From UBA1038 sp964481445 (lineage in GTDB: Bacteria > Bacillota > Clostridia > Christensenellales > Aristaeellaceae), in NCBI GenBank assembly GCA_964481445.1, contig CAYZTQ010000007.1, forward strand, positions 1-42,143: 42,143 nt of DNA, written 5' to 3'. Shown here in pieces: positions 6,459-14,367 of the stretch (position 1 is its first letter; each line of letters begins with the position of its first letter). A program made the translations under genes and the position numbers. The notes below the pieces were generated by a model. It worked only from the letters and a program-made list of their open reading frames with translations, searched no databases and was not told the origin of the DNA.

Positions 6459-7636
6459 AACCCCTGTCCTCCTGCAATATCGATATTTTCCATCATATCA
6501 TTTCTTTGGATATCCGGCCCGACAGAACTGAAATACAGGCCGAAGTGATAGCTGCTGTATCTGCTGCTGCGTGGCTCTACATGGTATTGCTCGTATTTGT
6601 GCTGCGAGAGATGGAATAAATCATAGGCTTCTCTTGCAAGCTCGAAGCCGGTTTTGCCGCCAAAGGCAAGCAACAGCTGATCCCAATCCATCACAATCTC
6701 GTTTTCCCTGTACAAATGGAGATAGAGCTTTTGCAGCCGGTGGCCGCCGAACTGCTGGTAAGACTCCTGATGAAATTCGGGGTCACTGGCATACTGCAGG
6801 CTTCGGATAGCCAGGTCGGCGCACATTTTGTGCGCCCCATGCCCATATTCTCCCTTGATATCATGGGTGACAAGCACCTTGGGCTTGTGTTTTCTGATCT
6901 GCTCCACCACAAACTGTGTTGTCAGCGTTTTGCCAAATTTGGCGTAACCATCCTTCAGATCCCAGAGATAGGCATCCCTGAAAGGCCCGAACACAGGATA
7001 ATGCCTGATACCGAGGCTCCAAAGACAGTTGAGCAGCTCGGTATGGCGCTGGCTTCCGGCGTCTGTCAGAAGGACGGGCAGCACCCTCAAGCCTCGCTCA
7101 GCGCCATAATAGGGAAGCAGACCGCCGAAATAGAGCACTTCATCGTCGGGGTGGGCGAACAGCAGCATCATGTCCGCTTCACTGTAAGTTTCTGCCCACC
7201 GCTGTACCCAGGATGGCAACTTTCCTTCACCCAGCACATAGATTTCCTTGATGCCAAAATGCCTGCCGCTGTCGTTTTTAGGCGTCAGTCGGATACTTGT
7301 TTCTCCGTTCAAAGGATAATATTGGTGAAGAAAAACCGCATCCTCGAAATCGGCGACAACCTTCCCGGAACTGATGATGGAGAAAGCCTTGGGTGGCTCC
7401 TCCCAAATGATATAGAGGCCATACATGGGGATGTCAGAGGATAGGTTCAAAGAGCCATGGCCGTTGCTGCCGGACCAGGCTTTATTGAATTGGCGATCGG
7501 TCAGACGATAAAGAAACCGCTTATTGATGGAGGCCTCCATGCGAACCGATGAAGTGATGTCGGCCGCTTCCGCAAGGGCGGAAAAACAGCATAACAACGC
7601 ACCGGCGAACACGGCTATAAACAGGCTTTTCTTCAT
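6455..7636 (-). CDS. Exported PIG-L/LmbE-family deacetylase
   Basis: The 393-residue protein starts with a typical signal peptide (K-K, hydrophobic 5-20, probable cleavage after A-L-A-E-A near residue 24). Residues about 25-140 form a beta-rich region of unknown type, possibly a carbohydrate-binding sandwich. The catalytic PIG-L domain follows: A-H-P-D-D-E (161-166) supplies the zinc-binding His-Asp and the general-base Asp, and G-H-G-A-H near residue 263 supplies the third zinc ligand. Family members remove acetyl groups from N-acetylglucosamine in small conjugates or glycans. Export plus the extra domain suggests action on a surface or environmental glycan, but the substrate is not predictable. 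A consensus promoter precedes it, and the stop codon overlaps galE. Confidence 0.85.
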   Translation of the reverse strand: MKKSLFIAVFAGALLCCFSALAEAADITSSVRMEASINKRFLYRLTDRQFNKAWSGSNGHGSLNLSSDIPMYGLYIIWEEPPKAFSIISSGKVVADFEDAVFLHQYYPLNGETSIRLTPKNDSGRHFGIKEIYVLGEGKLPSWVQRWAETYSEADMMLLFAHPDDEVLYFGGLLPYYGAERGLRVLPVLLTDAGSQRHTELLNCLWSLGIRHYPVFGPFRDAYLWDLKDGYAKFGKTLTTQFVVEQIRKHKPKVLVTHDIKGEYGHGAHKMCADLAIRSLQYASDPEFHQESYQQFGGHRLQKLYLHLYRENEIVMDWDQLLLAFGGKTGFELAREAYDLFHLSQHKYEQYHVEPRSSRYSSYHFGLYFSSVGPDIQRNDMMENIDIAGGQGL

Positions 7637-7675
7637 GCCGACCCCTTTCAGACAAGTTCAGCAGATAACAATTGA

Positions 7676-7704
7676 AGTATATCTTTCTGTTTTTTGGATG
7701 TCAA
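7676..7704 (-). promoter_or_regulatory. Promoter of the PIG-L deacetylase-galE operon
   Basis: On the - strand, TTGACA (7704-7699), a 17-base spacer and TATACT (7681-7676) form a near-consensus housekeeping promoter 40 bases from the start codon. It diverges from the leuS promoter only 20 bases away, so the two transcription starts share a short regulatory interval. Confidence 0.85.
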
Positions 7705-7724
7705 CCTGATGAACCTCACCATCC

Positions 7725-7753
7725 TTTACAAAATATGGGCAGGTGGCTATACT
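7725..7753 (+). promoter_or_regulatory. Promoter of leuS
   Basis: TTTACA (7725-7730), a 17-base spacer and TATACT (7748-7753) precede leuS. The expected transcript leader is only about 25 bases, with GAGGAGG just before the ATG, which leaves no space for a T-box riboswitch. Confidence 0.85.
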
Positions 7754-7782
7754 TTAGCTTGTTTGTTTGAGGAGGATTCACT

Positions 7783-10203
7783 ATGTTTTCACAGCCCTAT
7801 CAGCCGGAAGTTATTGAGAAAAAATGGCAGAAGATCTGGGAAGATCAGCAGGCTTTCACTGCCAAGGATGATTATTCCAAGCCGAAGTTTTACGGCTTGA
7901 TCGAGTTTCCCTACCCTTCGGGCGCCGGCCTTCATGTCGGCCATCCCCGCAGCAATACGGCCATAGATATTATCGCCAGAAAGCGCCGCATGGAAGGCTA
8001 CAATGTGCTGTACCCCATCGGCTGGGACGCTTTCGGCCTGCCGACTGAAAACTATGCGATCAAAAATAAGATAGCGCCCGCCAAGGTGACCAAGGACAAC
8101 GTGGATCATTTCCGCGCGCAGCTCAAGCGCATTGGGTTCAGCTTTGACTACACCCGGGAGGTCAACACGACCGATCCTGAGTATTACCGCTGGACACAGT
8201 GGATCTTTCTGAAGCTCTACGAGCATGGCCTTGCCTATAAGGCGGAGATGCCCATCAACTGGTGCACCAGCTGCAAGGTCGGCCTTGCCAATGAAGAGGT
8301 CGTCGACGGCGTGTGCGAGCGCTGCGGCAGCGAGGTCGTGCGCAAGGTCAAGAACCAGTGGATGCTCCGCATCACCAAATACGCGCAGAAGCTGCTGGAC
8401 GGCCTTGATACGGTTGATTTTATCGAGCGTGTAAAAATACAGCAGCGCAACTGGATCGGGCGGAGCGAGGGGGCGGAGGTCAACTTTGCCATTAAAGGCA
8501 GCGAGCGCAAGCTGCGCGTGTTTACTACCCGCCCGGATACGCTGTTTGGCGCCACTTATATGGTGGTTTCTCCCGAGCACCCGCTGATTGAGGACATGGC
8601 GGACCGCATCACCAATCTGCCGGCTCTGCAGGAATATCGCGCCCAGGCCGCGAGAAAGAGCGATTTTGAGCGCACCGAGCTCAGCACCCAGAAGACGGGT
8701 GTGGCGATAGAGGGGCTTGCGGCCATCAACCCCGTGAACGGCAAGGAGATCCCGATCTGGGTTTCCGACTATGTGCTGATGAGCTACGGAACGGGCGCCA
8801 TCATGGCTGTGCCCGGTCATGATGACAGAGACTGGGAGTTTGCCAAAACTTTCGGCCTGCCGATCGTGGAAGTGGTCGCGGGTGGCAATGTCGAAGCCGC
8901 GGCGCATACCGATATTGAAGAAGGCGTTCTGGTCAATTCGGGCTTCCTCAACGGGCTCAGCGTGAAGCAGGCCAAACAGAGGATGATTGAATTTCTTGAA
9001 AAAGAAGGCATTGGGGAACGCAAAATCAATTACAAGCTGCGCGACTGGGTGTTCAGCCGCCAGCGTTATTGGGGAGAGCCGATCCCCATCATACACTGCC
9101 CGCACTGCGGAGCTGTGCCGCTGAAGGAAAGCGACCTGCCGCTGCTGCTTCCGCAGGTTGAACATTACGAGATGACGGATTCCGGCGAAAGCCCGCTTTC
9201 TTTGATGGAAGACTGGGTCAATGTGCCCTGCCCGAAGTGCGGCGCGCCGGCCAAAAGGGAGACGGACACTATGCCGCAGTGGGCCGGCTCCAGCTGGTAC
9301 TTCCTGCGTTATTGCGATCCGCACAATGACCGCGAATTCGCCTCTCAAAAGGCGCTGGATTACTGGATGCCGGTGGACTGGTACAACGGCGGCATGGAGC
9401 ATACCACGCTGCACCTGCTTTACAGCCGATTCTGGCATTTGTTCCTGCATGATATCGGTCTGGTCAAGGCGCCCGAACCCTATCAGCGGCGTACCAGCCA
9501 CGGCATGATTCTGGGCGAGAACGGCGAGAAGATGAGCAAATCGCGCGGCAATGTCATCAATCCGGACGATATGATTGATGAGATTGGCGCCGACGCCTTC
9601 CGCATGTACGAAATGTTCATGGGCGCGTTTGACCAGCCCATTCCGTGGAGCACCAACGGCGCGCGCGGCTGCCGCCGCTTCCTCGACCGCGTCTGGCGCC
9701 TGCAGGAAATGCTGGATGAGAATGCCGGGGGCCTGAGCAGAGATTTTGAAATCAATGTCAACAGCACCATCAAAAAGGTGTCTGAGGATTTTGAGCGCAT
9801 GAAGTTCAACACCGCGATAGCGGCGATGATGAGCCTTGTCAACGACTTCTATCAAAAGGGAAGCGTGACAAAAGACGAACTGAAAGCCCTGCTTTTGATT
9901 CTCAGCCCTGTCGCGCCACACATCTGTGAAGAAATGTGGCAGATTCAGGGCTTTGGTACTCCGCTTTACGCGCAGCCCTGGCCAGGCTACGACGAGAACA
10001 AACTGGTCGCGGATGAAGTGGAAATTGCGCTTCAGATCAACGGCAAGGTTCGCGGCAAGCTGATGGTGCCCAGCGCTCTGACCAAAGAAGAAGGCGAAAA
10101 GGCCTTGCTTGCAAACCCTGCTGTTCTCAGCTATATTGAAGGCAAGACGATTGTGAAGGCCATTTTTGTTCCCGGCAGGCTCTTTAATCTGGTGGTGAGA
10201 TAA
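7783..10203 (+). CDS. leuS: Leucyl-tRNA synthetase
   Basis: This complete class I synthetase of 806 residues has the ATP-binding H-V-G-H (51-54, in Y-P-S-G-A-G-L-H-V-G-H), a zinc-binding C-T-S-C...C-E-R-C module near 160-185, the editing (CP1) domain with T-T-R-P-D-T-L-F-G (about 249-257) and G-H-D-D-R-D, K-M-S-K-S (about 583-587), and the C-terminal anticodon-binding and tail domains. It charges tRNA-Leu and hydrolyses mischarged products. It starts with ATG at 7783 after GAGGAGG and its own promoter. The alr gene begins four bases after its stop codon, so leuS probably leads a transcript running through alr and beyond. Many Bacillota regulate leuS by a T-box; none is visible here. Confidence 0.98.
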   Translation: MFSQPYQPEVIEKKWQKIWEDQQAFTAKDDYSKPKFYGLIEFPYPSGAGLHVGHPRSNTAIDIIARKRRMEGYNVLYPIGWDAFGLPTENYAIKNKIAPAKVTKDNVDHFRAQLKRIGFSFDYTREVNTTDPEYYRWTQWIFLKLYEHGLAYKAEMPINWCTSCKVGLANEEVVDGVCERCGSEVVRKVKNQWMLRITKYAQKLLDGLDTVDFIERVKIQQRNWIGRSEGAEVNFAIKGSERKLRVFTTRPDTLFGATYMVVSPEHPLIEDMADRITNLPALQEYRAQAARKSDFERTELSTQKTGVAIEGLAAINPVNGKEIPIWVSDYVLMSYGTGAIMAVPGHDDRDWEFAKTFGLPIVEVVAGGNVEAAAHTDIEEGVLVNSGFLNGLSVKQAKQRMIEFLEKEGIGERKINYKLRDWVFSRQRYWGEPIPIIHCPHCGAVPLKESDLPLLLPQVEHYEMTDSGESPLSLMEDWVNVPCPKCGAPAKRETDTMPQWAGSSWYFLRYCDPHNDREFASQKALDYWMPVDWYNGGMEHTTLHLLYSRFWHLFLHDIGLVKAPEPYQRRTSHGMILGENGEKMSKSRGNVINPDDMIDEIGADAFRMYEMFMGAFDQPIPWSTNGARGCRRFLDRVWRLQEMLDENAGGLSRDFEINVNSTIKKVSEDFERMKFNTAIAAMMSLVNDFYQKGSVTKDELKALLLILSPVAPHICEEMWQIQGFGTPLYAQPWPGYDENKLVADEVEIALQINGKVRGKLMVPSALTKEEGEKALLANPAVLSYIEGKTIVKAIFVPGRLFNLVVR

Positions 10204-10207
10204 GCGG

Positions 10208-11314
10208 ATGTCCATGCTGCGAAATACCTATGTGCGCATTGATTTATCCGCGCTTCGCCATAATATCCGGGCAACGAAGCAATACCTGCCCAAACAGGTG
10301 AAGTTGCTGATGGTGGTCAAGACGGATGGCTACGGCCACGGGCTTGAGACGGTCGGCAAAGTGGCGCAGGAAGAGAAAGTCGATTTTCTCGGCATCGCGC
10401 TGGCGGAAGAGGGCATCGCGCTCCGTCAGGCGGGCGTGACCATGCCGGTTCTTTGCTTTGGCGCGCTCAACCAGGCTGGGTTCGACGCGCTGGCCGAGTG
10501 GGGGATTACTGCCACCATACCGGATCTGCGCTGCGCACGGATGGCGGAAGCTGCCGCTCAGAAGGCGGGGAAAAAGCTGGCTGTTCACCTGAAACTCGAA
10601 ACGGGCATGAACAGGGTGGGGATTGCCGGTGAAGAAGAACTGAAAAAGGTTCTTGAGGCTGTCGAAGCTTCTTCCATGCTTTTTCTGGAAGGCGCGTATA
10701 CGCATTTTGCGGATGCCGACCGACCCGGCAGCGAGTATACGCATCAGCAGGCCAGGCGTTTTCAGGAACTTGTTTCCCTGCTGCCTGAGGGGCTGATTCT
10801 GCACGCCGGGGCTACCGGCGGCGCGCTGTTCTATCCCGAATATCACTTTGATATGGTGCGCATCGGCAGCGCGCTGTATGGCTCGACCCCCAAAGGCAGC
10901 CCGATTGACTTCCATCCCTGCCTCGAGTTGCTGTCCGAAGTGACCTTTGTCAAGACGATTGAGCCCGGCCAGCATGTCAGCTATGGCTGTACTTTTATGG
11001 CCGAAAAAGAGATGCGGGTTGCCACGGTCGCTATCGGTTACGGCGATGGCTACCGGCGGGCGCTCAGCAACTGCGGCCGCGTATTGATCAGAGGGAAATC
11101 CTGCCCCATTGTCGGCCGAGTCTGTATGGATCAATGCATGGTGGATGTCAGCGCCGTGCCTGAGACGGCGCCGGGCGATGAAGCGGTGCTGATCGGCGCG
11201 CGCGGCAGCGAGCGCATTGGCGCGGATGAACTGGCGGAGCTGTGCGGCACTGTCTATTACGAAATACTCACGGCGCCCAGCCGCCGTGTACCAAGGCTGT
11301 ACATTAATGAATAA
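10208..11314 (+). CDS. alr: Alanine racemase
   Basis: The 368-residue protein is a fold-type III PLP enzyme. Lys38 in V-V-K-T-D-G-Y-G-H-G is the cofactor Schiff-base lysine, and the tyrosine in V-S-Y-G-C-T-F (near residue 258) is the second catalytic base. A-I-G-Y-G-D-G-Y-x-R and V-G-R-V-C-M-D-Q from the C-terminal beta domain are also present. It makes D-alanine for peptidoglycan. The common A-D-A-Y-G-H-G is T-D-G-Y-G-H-G here, a conservative variant. ATG at 10208 has a poor ribosome binding site (GAGATAAGCGG) and lies four bases after the leuS stop, so translation is probably coupled. A second ATG two codons later is possible. Confidence 0.96.
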   Translation: MSMLRNTYVRIDLSALRHNIRATKQYLPKQVKLLMVVKTDGYGHGLETVGKVAQEEKVDFLGIALAEEGIALRQAGVTMPVLCFGALNQAGFDALAEWGITATIPDLRCARMAEAAAQKAGKKLAVHLKLETGMNRVGIAGEEELKKVLEAVEASSMLFLEGAYTHFADADRPGSEYTHQQARRFQELVSLLPEGLILHAGATGGALFYPEYHFDMVRIGSALYGSTPKGSPIDFHPCLELLSEVTFVKTIEPGQHVSYGCTFMAEKEMRVATVAIGYGDGYRRALSNCGRVLIRGKSCPIVGRVCMDQCMVDVSAVPETAPGDEAVLIGARGSERIGADELAELCGTVYYEILTAPSRRVPRLYINE

Positions 11315-11326
11315 AGGAGCGGTTTG

Positions 11327-12130
11327 ATGCAGGGCAATCAGAAAAAGATCAATCAGCAAGAAGCGCTGGTTCGCAAGCCCTATTTGAAAGGGAAGGCCAA
11401 CAGCCCGCTTTGCGCAAGACGCGGGCTGAGGGTACTGGTGTATCAGATTGCCCTTGTGTTTATCTTCCTGTTCATCGGGCAGGTTTTGCTGACGCAGTCG
11501 GTGCCGCTTCGCATCGCGCTGAACCTACTGGTTGTCTTTGGATTTTTCATGCTGATGTACAGCGAGGGGAGCCGTGCCGGGCTGGACGACGTGGCTTTTT
11601 CCGAGATCGCCCTTGGGCGTCAGCAAAATGGGAAGCAGATTGAAAAGAAGGAACTGGAGCGCTGCTACCATCCTGCCAAAGGGCTATGGACTGTGCTGTA
11701 TGGTATGCTTCCTCTTTTGCTGCTGGCACTTGCGTTTGCCTTCTTAACAAGAGAACAAAAATACGTTCTGGGCGGTCTGCCTTCGTGGGTATCCGCCTAT
11801 GAGCGCAGGGCGGATATCGGGCTTGCCCTGGGGTATTACCACGAGGCGCAGAGCATCGGGCTTGAAGCCATCCTGCGCATTATCATCAGGCTGCTGCTGT
11901 TCCCGTATATCAACATGGCGGGGACGGATTCTTCTTCCCTGCTTCTTCTGTTAGAGCGTCTGAGCCCACTTTTGATTCTGATTATTCCCATGGGATATGC
12001 TTTCGGTTATCTTCGCGGCCCGGTTCTGCGCGCGAGGGTGCACGGCGCTATCAAGGCAGATACAAAGCGCCGCATCAGGCGTGAGAAAAAGGCCCGCCTT
12101 CTGCGGCGGGAGCCAAAGAAACTGGTATAG
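11327..12130 (+). CDS. Membrane protein of unknown function
   Basis: I do not recognise this 267-residue protein. It has a basic N-terminal cytosolic segment, two adjacent hydrophobic helices near residues 36-75, a third near 120-142 (L-L-P-L-L-L-L-A-L type), a loop with aromatic residues, a fourth near 180-195 and a fifth near 207-228, then a strongly basic tail (R-R-I-R-R-E-K-K-A-R-type) that suggests a cytoplasmic C-terminus. ATG at 11327 was chosen over the TTG three bases earlier because AAAGGAG ends seven bases before it. It sits between alr and rsmD in one tight gene row, two bases before rsmD. No enzymatic motif was seen. Confidence 0.8.
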   Translation: MQGNQKKINQQEALVRKPYLKGKANSPLCARRGLRVLVYQIALVFIFLFIGQVLLTQSVPLRIALNLLVVFGFFMLMYSEGSRAGLDDVAFSEIALGRQQNGKQIEKKELERCYHPAKGLWTVLYGMLPLLLLALAFAFLTREQKYVLGGLPSWVSAYERRADIGLALGYYHEAQSIGLEAILRIIIRLLLFPYINMAGTDSSSLLLLLERLSPLLILIIPMGYAFGYLRGPVLRARVHGAIKADTKRRIRREKKARLLRREPKKLV

Positions 12131-12132
12131 CG

Positions 12133-12690
12133 ATGAGAATCATCGCGGGCCGGTTCGGTTCCCGGCGCATAGAAGCTCCCCGGGGGATGGAAACGCGCCC
12201 CACGCTGGATATGACGCGCGAATCGCTGTTTAATATCCTTCAGGGGCGGCTAAACGGCGCCAGAGTGCTCGATTTGTTTGCCGGCAGCGGGGCACTGGGG
12301 CTGGAAGCCCTCAGCCGGGGGGCGGAATTCGCTGTTTTCTGCGATGCAAGCCGGGATGCTGTGCAGACAGTCAAGCGCAATCTCGCTGCCCTGAAGGCGG
12401 AGGATGAGGCGCGCGTGATAAGCGGAGACTACACAGGCGCTTTGGAGAACCTGAAAAGGGATGGGGAACGCTTTGACCTCATCTTTGTCGATCCTCCGTA
12501 TTCGCTGCAGCCTGAAAGCGTGCTGCTGCGCGTCTTTACCGCCGGTCTTCTGGCTTCAGACGGGCTGATTGTCTTTGAAAGAGATGCCCGCACCAGCCTG
12601 TTACTTCCGCAGGGCATGGAACTCAAACGCAGCAGAAAATACGGCAGAACGATTCTCGATTTTATCGGGTTTCCGGAGGGAGAAGAATGA
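12133..12690 (+). CDS. rsmD: 16S rRNA (guanine966-N2)-methyltransferase
   Basis: The 185-residue protein matches RsmD. It has the N-terminal M-R-I-I-A-G-x-F-x-S-R-x-I with R-P-T-x-D-x-T-R-E-S-L-F-N (conserved in this family), the SAM motif D-L-F-A-G-S-G-A-L-G-L-E-A (about 49-61), and the N6/N2-methyltransferase catalytic D-P-P-Y (about 118-121). It methylates G966 of 16S rRNA late in small-subunit assembly. It directly precedes coaD with an ATGA overlap, the standard arrangement in many Bacillota. Confidence 0.95.
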   Translation: MRIIAGRFGSRRIEAPRGMETRPTLDMTRESLFNILQGRLNGARVLDLFAGSGALGLEALSRGAEFAVFCDASRDAVQTVKRNLAALKAEDEARVISGDYTGALENLKRDGERFDLIFVDPPYSLQPESVLLRVFTAGLLASDGLIVFERDARTSLLLPQGMELKRSRKYGRTILDFIGFPEGEE

Positions 12691-13175
12691 AAACCGCGCT
12701 TTTTCCCGGCAGCTTTGATCCGGTGACGCTGGGGCATCTTGACCTGATCCGGCGCGCCCGCAAGCTCTGTGACCGGCTGATCGTTGCCATCATGGTCAAC
12801 CCTGACAAGCAGGGGAGCTTTTCCGCTGAGGAACGCCGCGCCATGCTGACAAAAGCCCTCAGCGGGATGGATGGCGTGGAAGTGGTGGCTTTTGACGGGC
12901 TCACTGCCGATTTTGCGCGCGACCATCAGGTGGATTTTATGGTGCGCGGCGTTCGGGACGCGCAGGATCTTGCTATCGAAACCTCGCTGGCCTGGGGCAA
13001 TGAGGCCCTGCTTTCGGGGCTTGAAACGGTGGTGCTGCTGACGCGGCCGGAGCTTTCTTTTATCAGTTCCAGTCTGGTCAGGCAGGCGGCGCGCTTCGGC
13101 GCGGATATCTCCGCTTTTGTGCCGGGCTGCCTTGTTGACGAAATTACGAATCGACTATACAATAGAAATCAGTGA
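12687..13175 (+). CDS. coaD: Phosphopantetheine adenylyltransferase
   Basis: The 162-residue protein has the nucleotidyltransferase motif G-S-F-D-P-V-T-x-G-H-L-D (about 8-19), R-G-V-R-D (about 88-92) and the C-terminal I-S-S-S-L-V-R motif. It transfers AMP from ATP to 4'-phosphopantetheine to form dephospho-CoA, the penultimate step of coenzyme A synthesis. Its ATG overlaps the rsmD stop by four bases, and GGAGGG precedes it. Length and motifs are those of the normal enzyme. Confidence 0.97.
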   Translation: MKTALFPGSFDPVTLGHLDLIRRARKLCDRLIVAIMVNPDKQGSFSAEERRAMLTKALSGMDGVEVVAFDGLTADFARDHQVDFMVRGVRDAQDLAIETSLAWGNEALLSGLETVVLLTRPELSFISSSLVRQAARFGADISAFVPGCLVDEITNRLYNRNQ

Positions 13176-13205
13176 TGTTCAAAAATGCAGAAGGAGGGAC
13201 GGAAC

Positions 13206-13850
13206 ATGCCCAGAAACGAAGTTTTCGCGCTGATCGACGAGCTGACTCTCAACCTTCAAAACGCTAAGAAGGTGCCGTTTACTGATTCCGTGATGATTCA
13301 TCAGGGGCAGATGATGGATGCGCTCAAGCGCATTGTAACGAATTACGATCCGTCCCTTGAAAAAGCGGATAAGATTATTTCCAACGAAGAGCGCATCATG
13401 GCGGATGCTACCGCGGCGGCCAATAAGACCATGGAGAATGCGCAGGCTCAGTCGCAGGGCATGGTTTCTGAGGCGAACACCTACGCCCAGACAACCAAAT
13501 CCAAAGCCGACGCCTACGCGCAGGAGACGGTGCGCCAGGCAGACGAGCAGGCGCGCGCTGTGATGGCTGACGCGCAGAGCAGAGCCCAGCATATGATTGA
13601 GGATGCCAAGGCGCAGGCTGATGAGCTGGTCAGCCAGACCACAGTTCTGGCAAGGGCAGAAGCGCAGGCGCGCGAGCTGATTGAGAACGCCAATCAGCAC
13701 GCGGACGGTCTGCGCCGCCAGACGCAGCACGACCTGGGGACGCTGCTTGATCATGTGGACGGCACCATCTCCATGCAGCTCAACGAGCTGCGCAATCTGA
13801 AGCACAACATCCTTTCTGCGCAGGGCTTTGAGGACGAAGCTGAAAACTGA
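13206..13850 (+). CDS. Coiled-coil protein of unknown function, next to coaD
   Basis: The 214-residue protein is almost entirely helical. After an N-terminal part (residues 1-55, with V-F-A-L-I-D-E-L) there is a long alanine/glutamine/glutamate-rich stretch (about 60-185) with repeats of A-x-A-x-A-Q-x-x-A type. These suggest an extended coiled coil resembling ATP synthase subunit b/E stalks or DivIVA-like scaffolds. No transmembrane segment was seen. Similar proteins occur just downstream of coaD in many Clostridia, often labelled ATPase-like, without known function. The start was set at ATG 13206 because AGGAGGG (13191-13197) precedes it; an ATG at 13185 lies upstream of that site and is not favoured. 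A terminator follows. Confidence 0.8.
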   Translation: MPRNEVFALIDELTLNLQNAKKVPFTDSVMIHQGQMMDALKRIVTNYDPSLEKADKIISNEERIMADATAAANKTMENAQAQSQGMVSEANTYAQTTKSKADAYAQETVRQADEQARAVMADAQSRAQHMIEDAKAQADELVSQTTVLARAEAQARELIENANQHADGLRRQTQHDLGTLLDHVDGTISMQLNELRNLKHNILSAQGFEDEAEN

Positions 13851-13882
13851 ACTGGGAAATTCTGTCTAATCTGCAGCTGATA

Positions 13883-13912
13883 AAGCGCCGGAACCTGCCG
13901 GCGCTTCTTGTA
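13883..13912 (+). terminator. Rho-independent terminator of the leuS-to-coiled-coil gene row
   Basis: AAGCGCCGG (13883-13891) pairs with CCGGCGCTT (13898-13906), followed by the T-rich TTCTTGTAT. It lies 32 bases after the coiled-coil gene and separates it from the opposing tRNA genes. Confidence 0.8.
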
Positions 13913-13916
13913 TAGC

Positions 13917-13950
13917 AAAACCCCTGAAGCGTTGATTCTTCAGGGGTTTT
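13917..13950 (-). terminator. Terminator of the tRNA-Ser pair (bidirectional)
   Basis: A 13-bp perfect inverted repeat (13917-13929 with 13938-13950, AAAACCCCTGAAG) carries A/T tails at both ends, so it can act in either direction. On the - strand it follows the tRNA-Ser(GCT) gene by eight bases. Confidence 0.85.
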
Positions 13951-13957
13951 GGCATTC

Positions 13958-14049
13958 TGGCGGAGAAGCCGGGATTTGAACCCGGGCTACGCTTTAGGCG
14001 TACTACTCCCTTAGCAGGGGAGCCCCTTCGGCCACTTGGGTACTTCTCC
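13958..14049 (-). tRNA. tRNA-Ser (anticodon GCT), CCA encoded
   Basis: The - strand folds as a serine tRNA. The acceptor arm is GGAGAAG (14049-14043) with CTTCTCC, followed by discriminator G and an encoded CCA (13960-13958). The anticodon stem is TCCCC/GGGGA-like around the loop C-T-G-C-T-A-A, giving anticodon GCT. The long variable arm typical of tRNA-Ser and a T-arm with GGTTCAAATCC are present. It reads AGC/AGU codons. It lies 20 bases downstream of the other tRNA-Ser in the same transcript. Confidence 0.95.
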
Positions 14050-14069
14050 ACAGCCGGTTTGAAGTGAGA

Positions 14070-14158
14070 TGGCGGAGAGAGAGGGATTCGAACCCCCGGT
14101 GCCTTTCAGCATCACCAGTTTTCAAGACTGGCGCCTTAAACCACTCGGCCATCTCTCC
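14070..14158 (-). tRNA. tRNA-Ser (anticodon TGA), CCA encoded
   Basis: The - strand has acceptor GGAGAGA (14158-14152) paired with TCTCTCC, discriminator G and encoded CCA (14072-14070). The anticodon arm is CCAGT-C-T-T-G-A-A-A-ACTGG with anticodon TGA. A long variable arm and GGTTCGAATCC in the T-arm confirm a serine tRNA. It reads UCA/UCN codons. It is first in the two-gene transcript. Confidence 0.95.
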
Positions 14159-14192
14159 ACAATTGCGCAATACAATTTTGGAGCGCTTGAAT

Positions 14193-14221
14193 ATATTATC
14201 AAACAGATGAATTTCTGTCAA
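14193..14221 (-). promoter_or_regulatory. Promoter of the tRNA-Ser pair
   Basis: On the - strand, TTGACA (14221-14216), a 17-base spacer and TAATAT (14198-14193) form a near-consensus promoter 35 bases upstream of tRNA-Ser(TGA). Confidence 0.85.
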
Positions 14222-14258
14222 CTGCGTTTTTGGGGGCGGAACGCAGCCTGCTAATCCC

Positions 14259-14328
14259 TGCTAATCTCGCTTTCGCAGGGTATAATCGGATTGGCTTCAA
14301 TCGGCCAGAAAGGCCGGATGGCCGATTG
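14259..14328 (+). promoter_or_regulatory. Putative promoter and 5' hairpin of the HD-like gene
   Basis: TATAAT at 14281-14286 has only a weak -35 candidate (TGCTAA, 14259-14264, spacer 16). Eleven bases later is a perfect 9-bp inverted repeat, CAATCGGCC (14298-14306) with GGCCGATTG (14320-14328). It is not followed by a T-run, so it is more likely an operator or a leader hairpin than a terminator. It lies 40-58 bases before the coding start. Confidence 0.45.
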
Positions 14329-14367
14329 ATGAAGAGAATTCGTGGCTGACCTGTATTCGGTCGCCCG

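Noticed and set aside
7789..10215. An 808-codon open frame on the - strand opposite leuS, and similar long antisense frames at 31653-34784 and 38611-40785
   Set aside because: They mirror highly conserved genes (leuS, secA, pnp), have no recognisable domains or ribosome sites, and arise from codon bias in GC-rich genes.
13185..13205. Upstream ATG start for the coiled-coil gene
   Set aside because: The strong AGGAGGG site lies between the two ATGs, so the second (13206) is the start.
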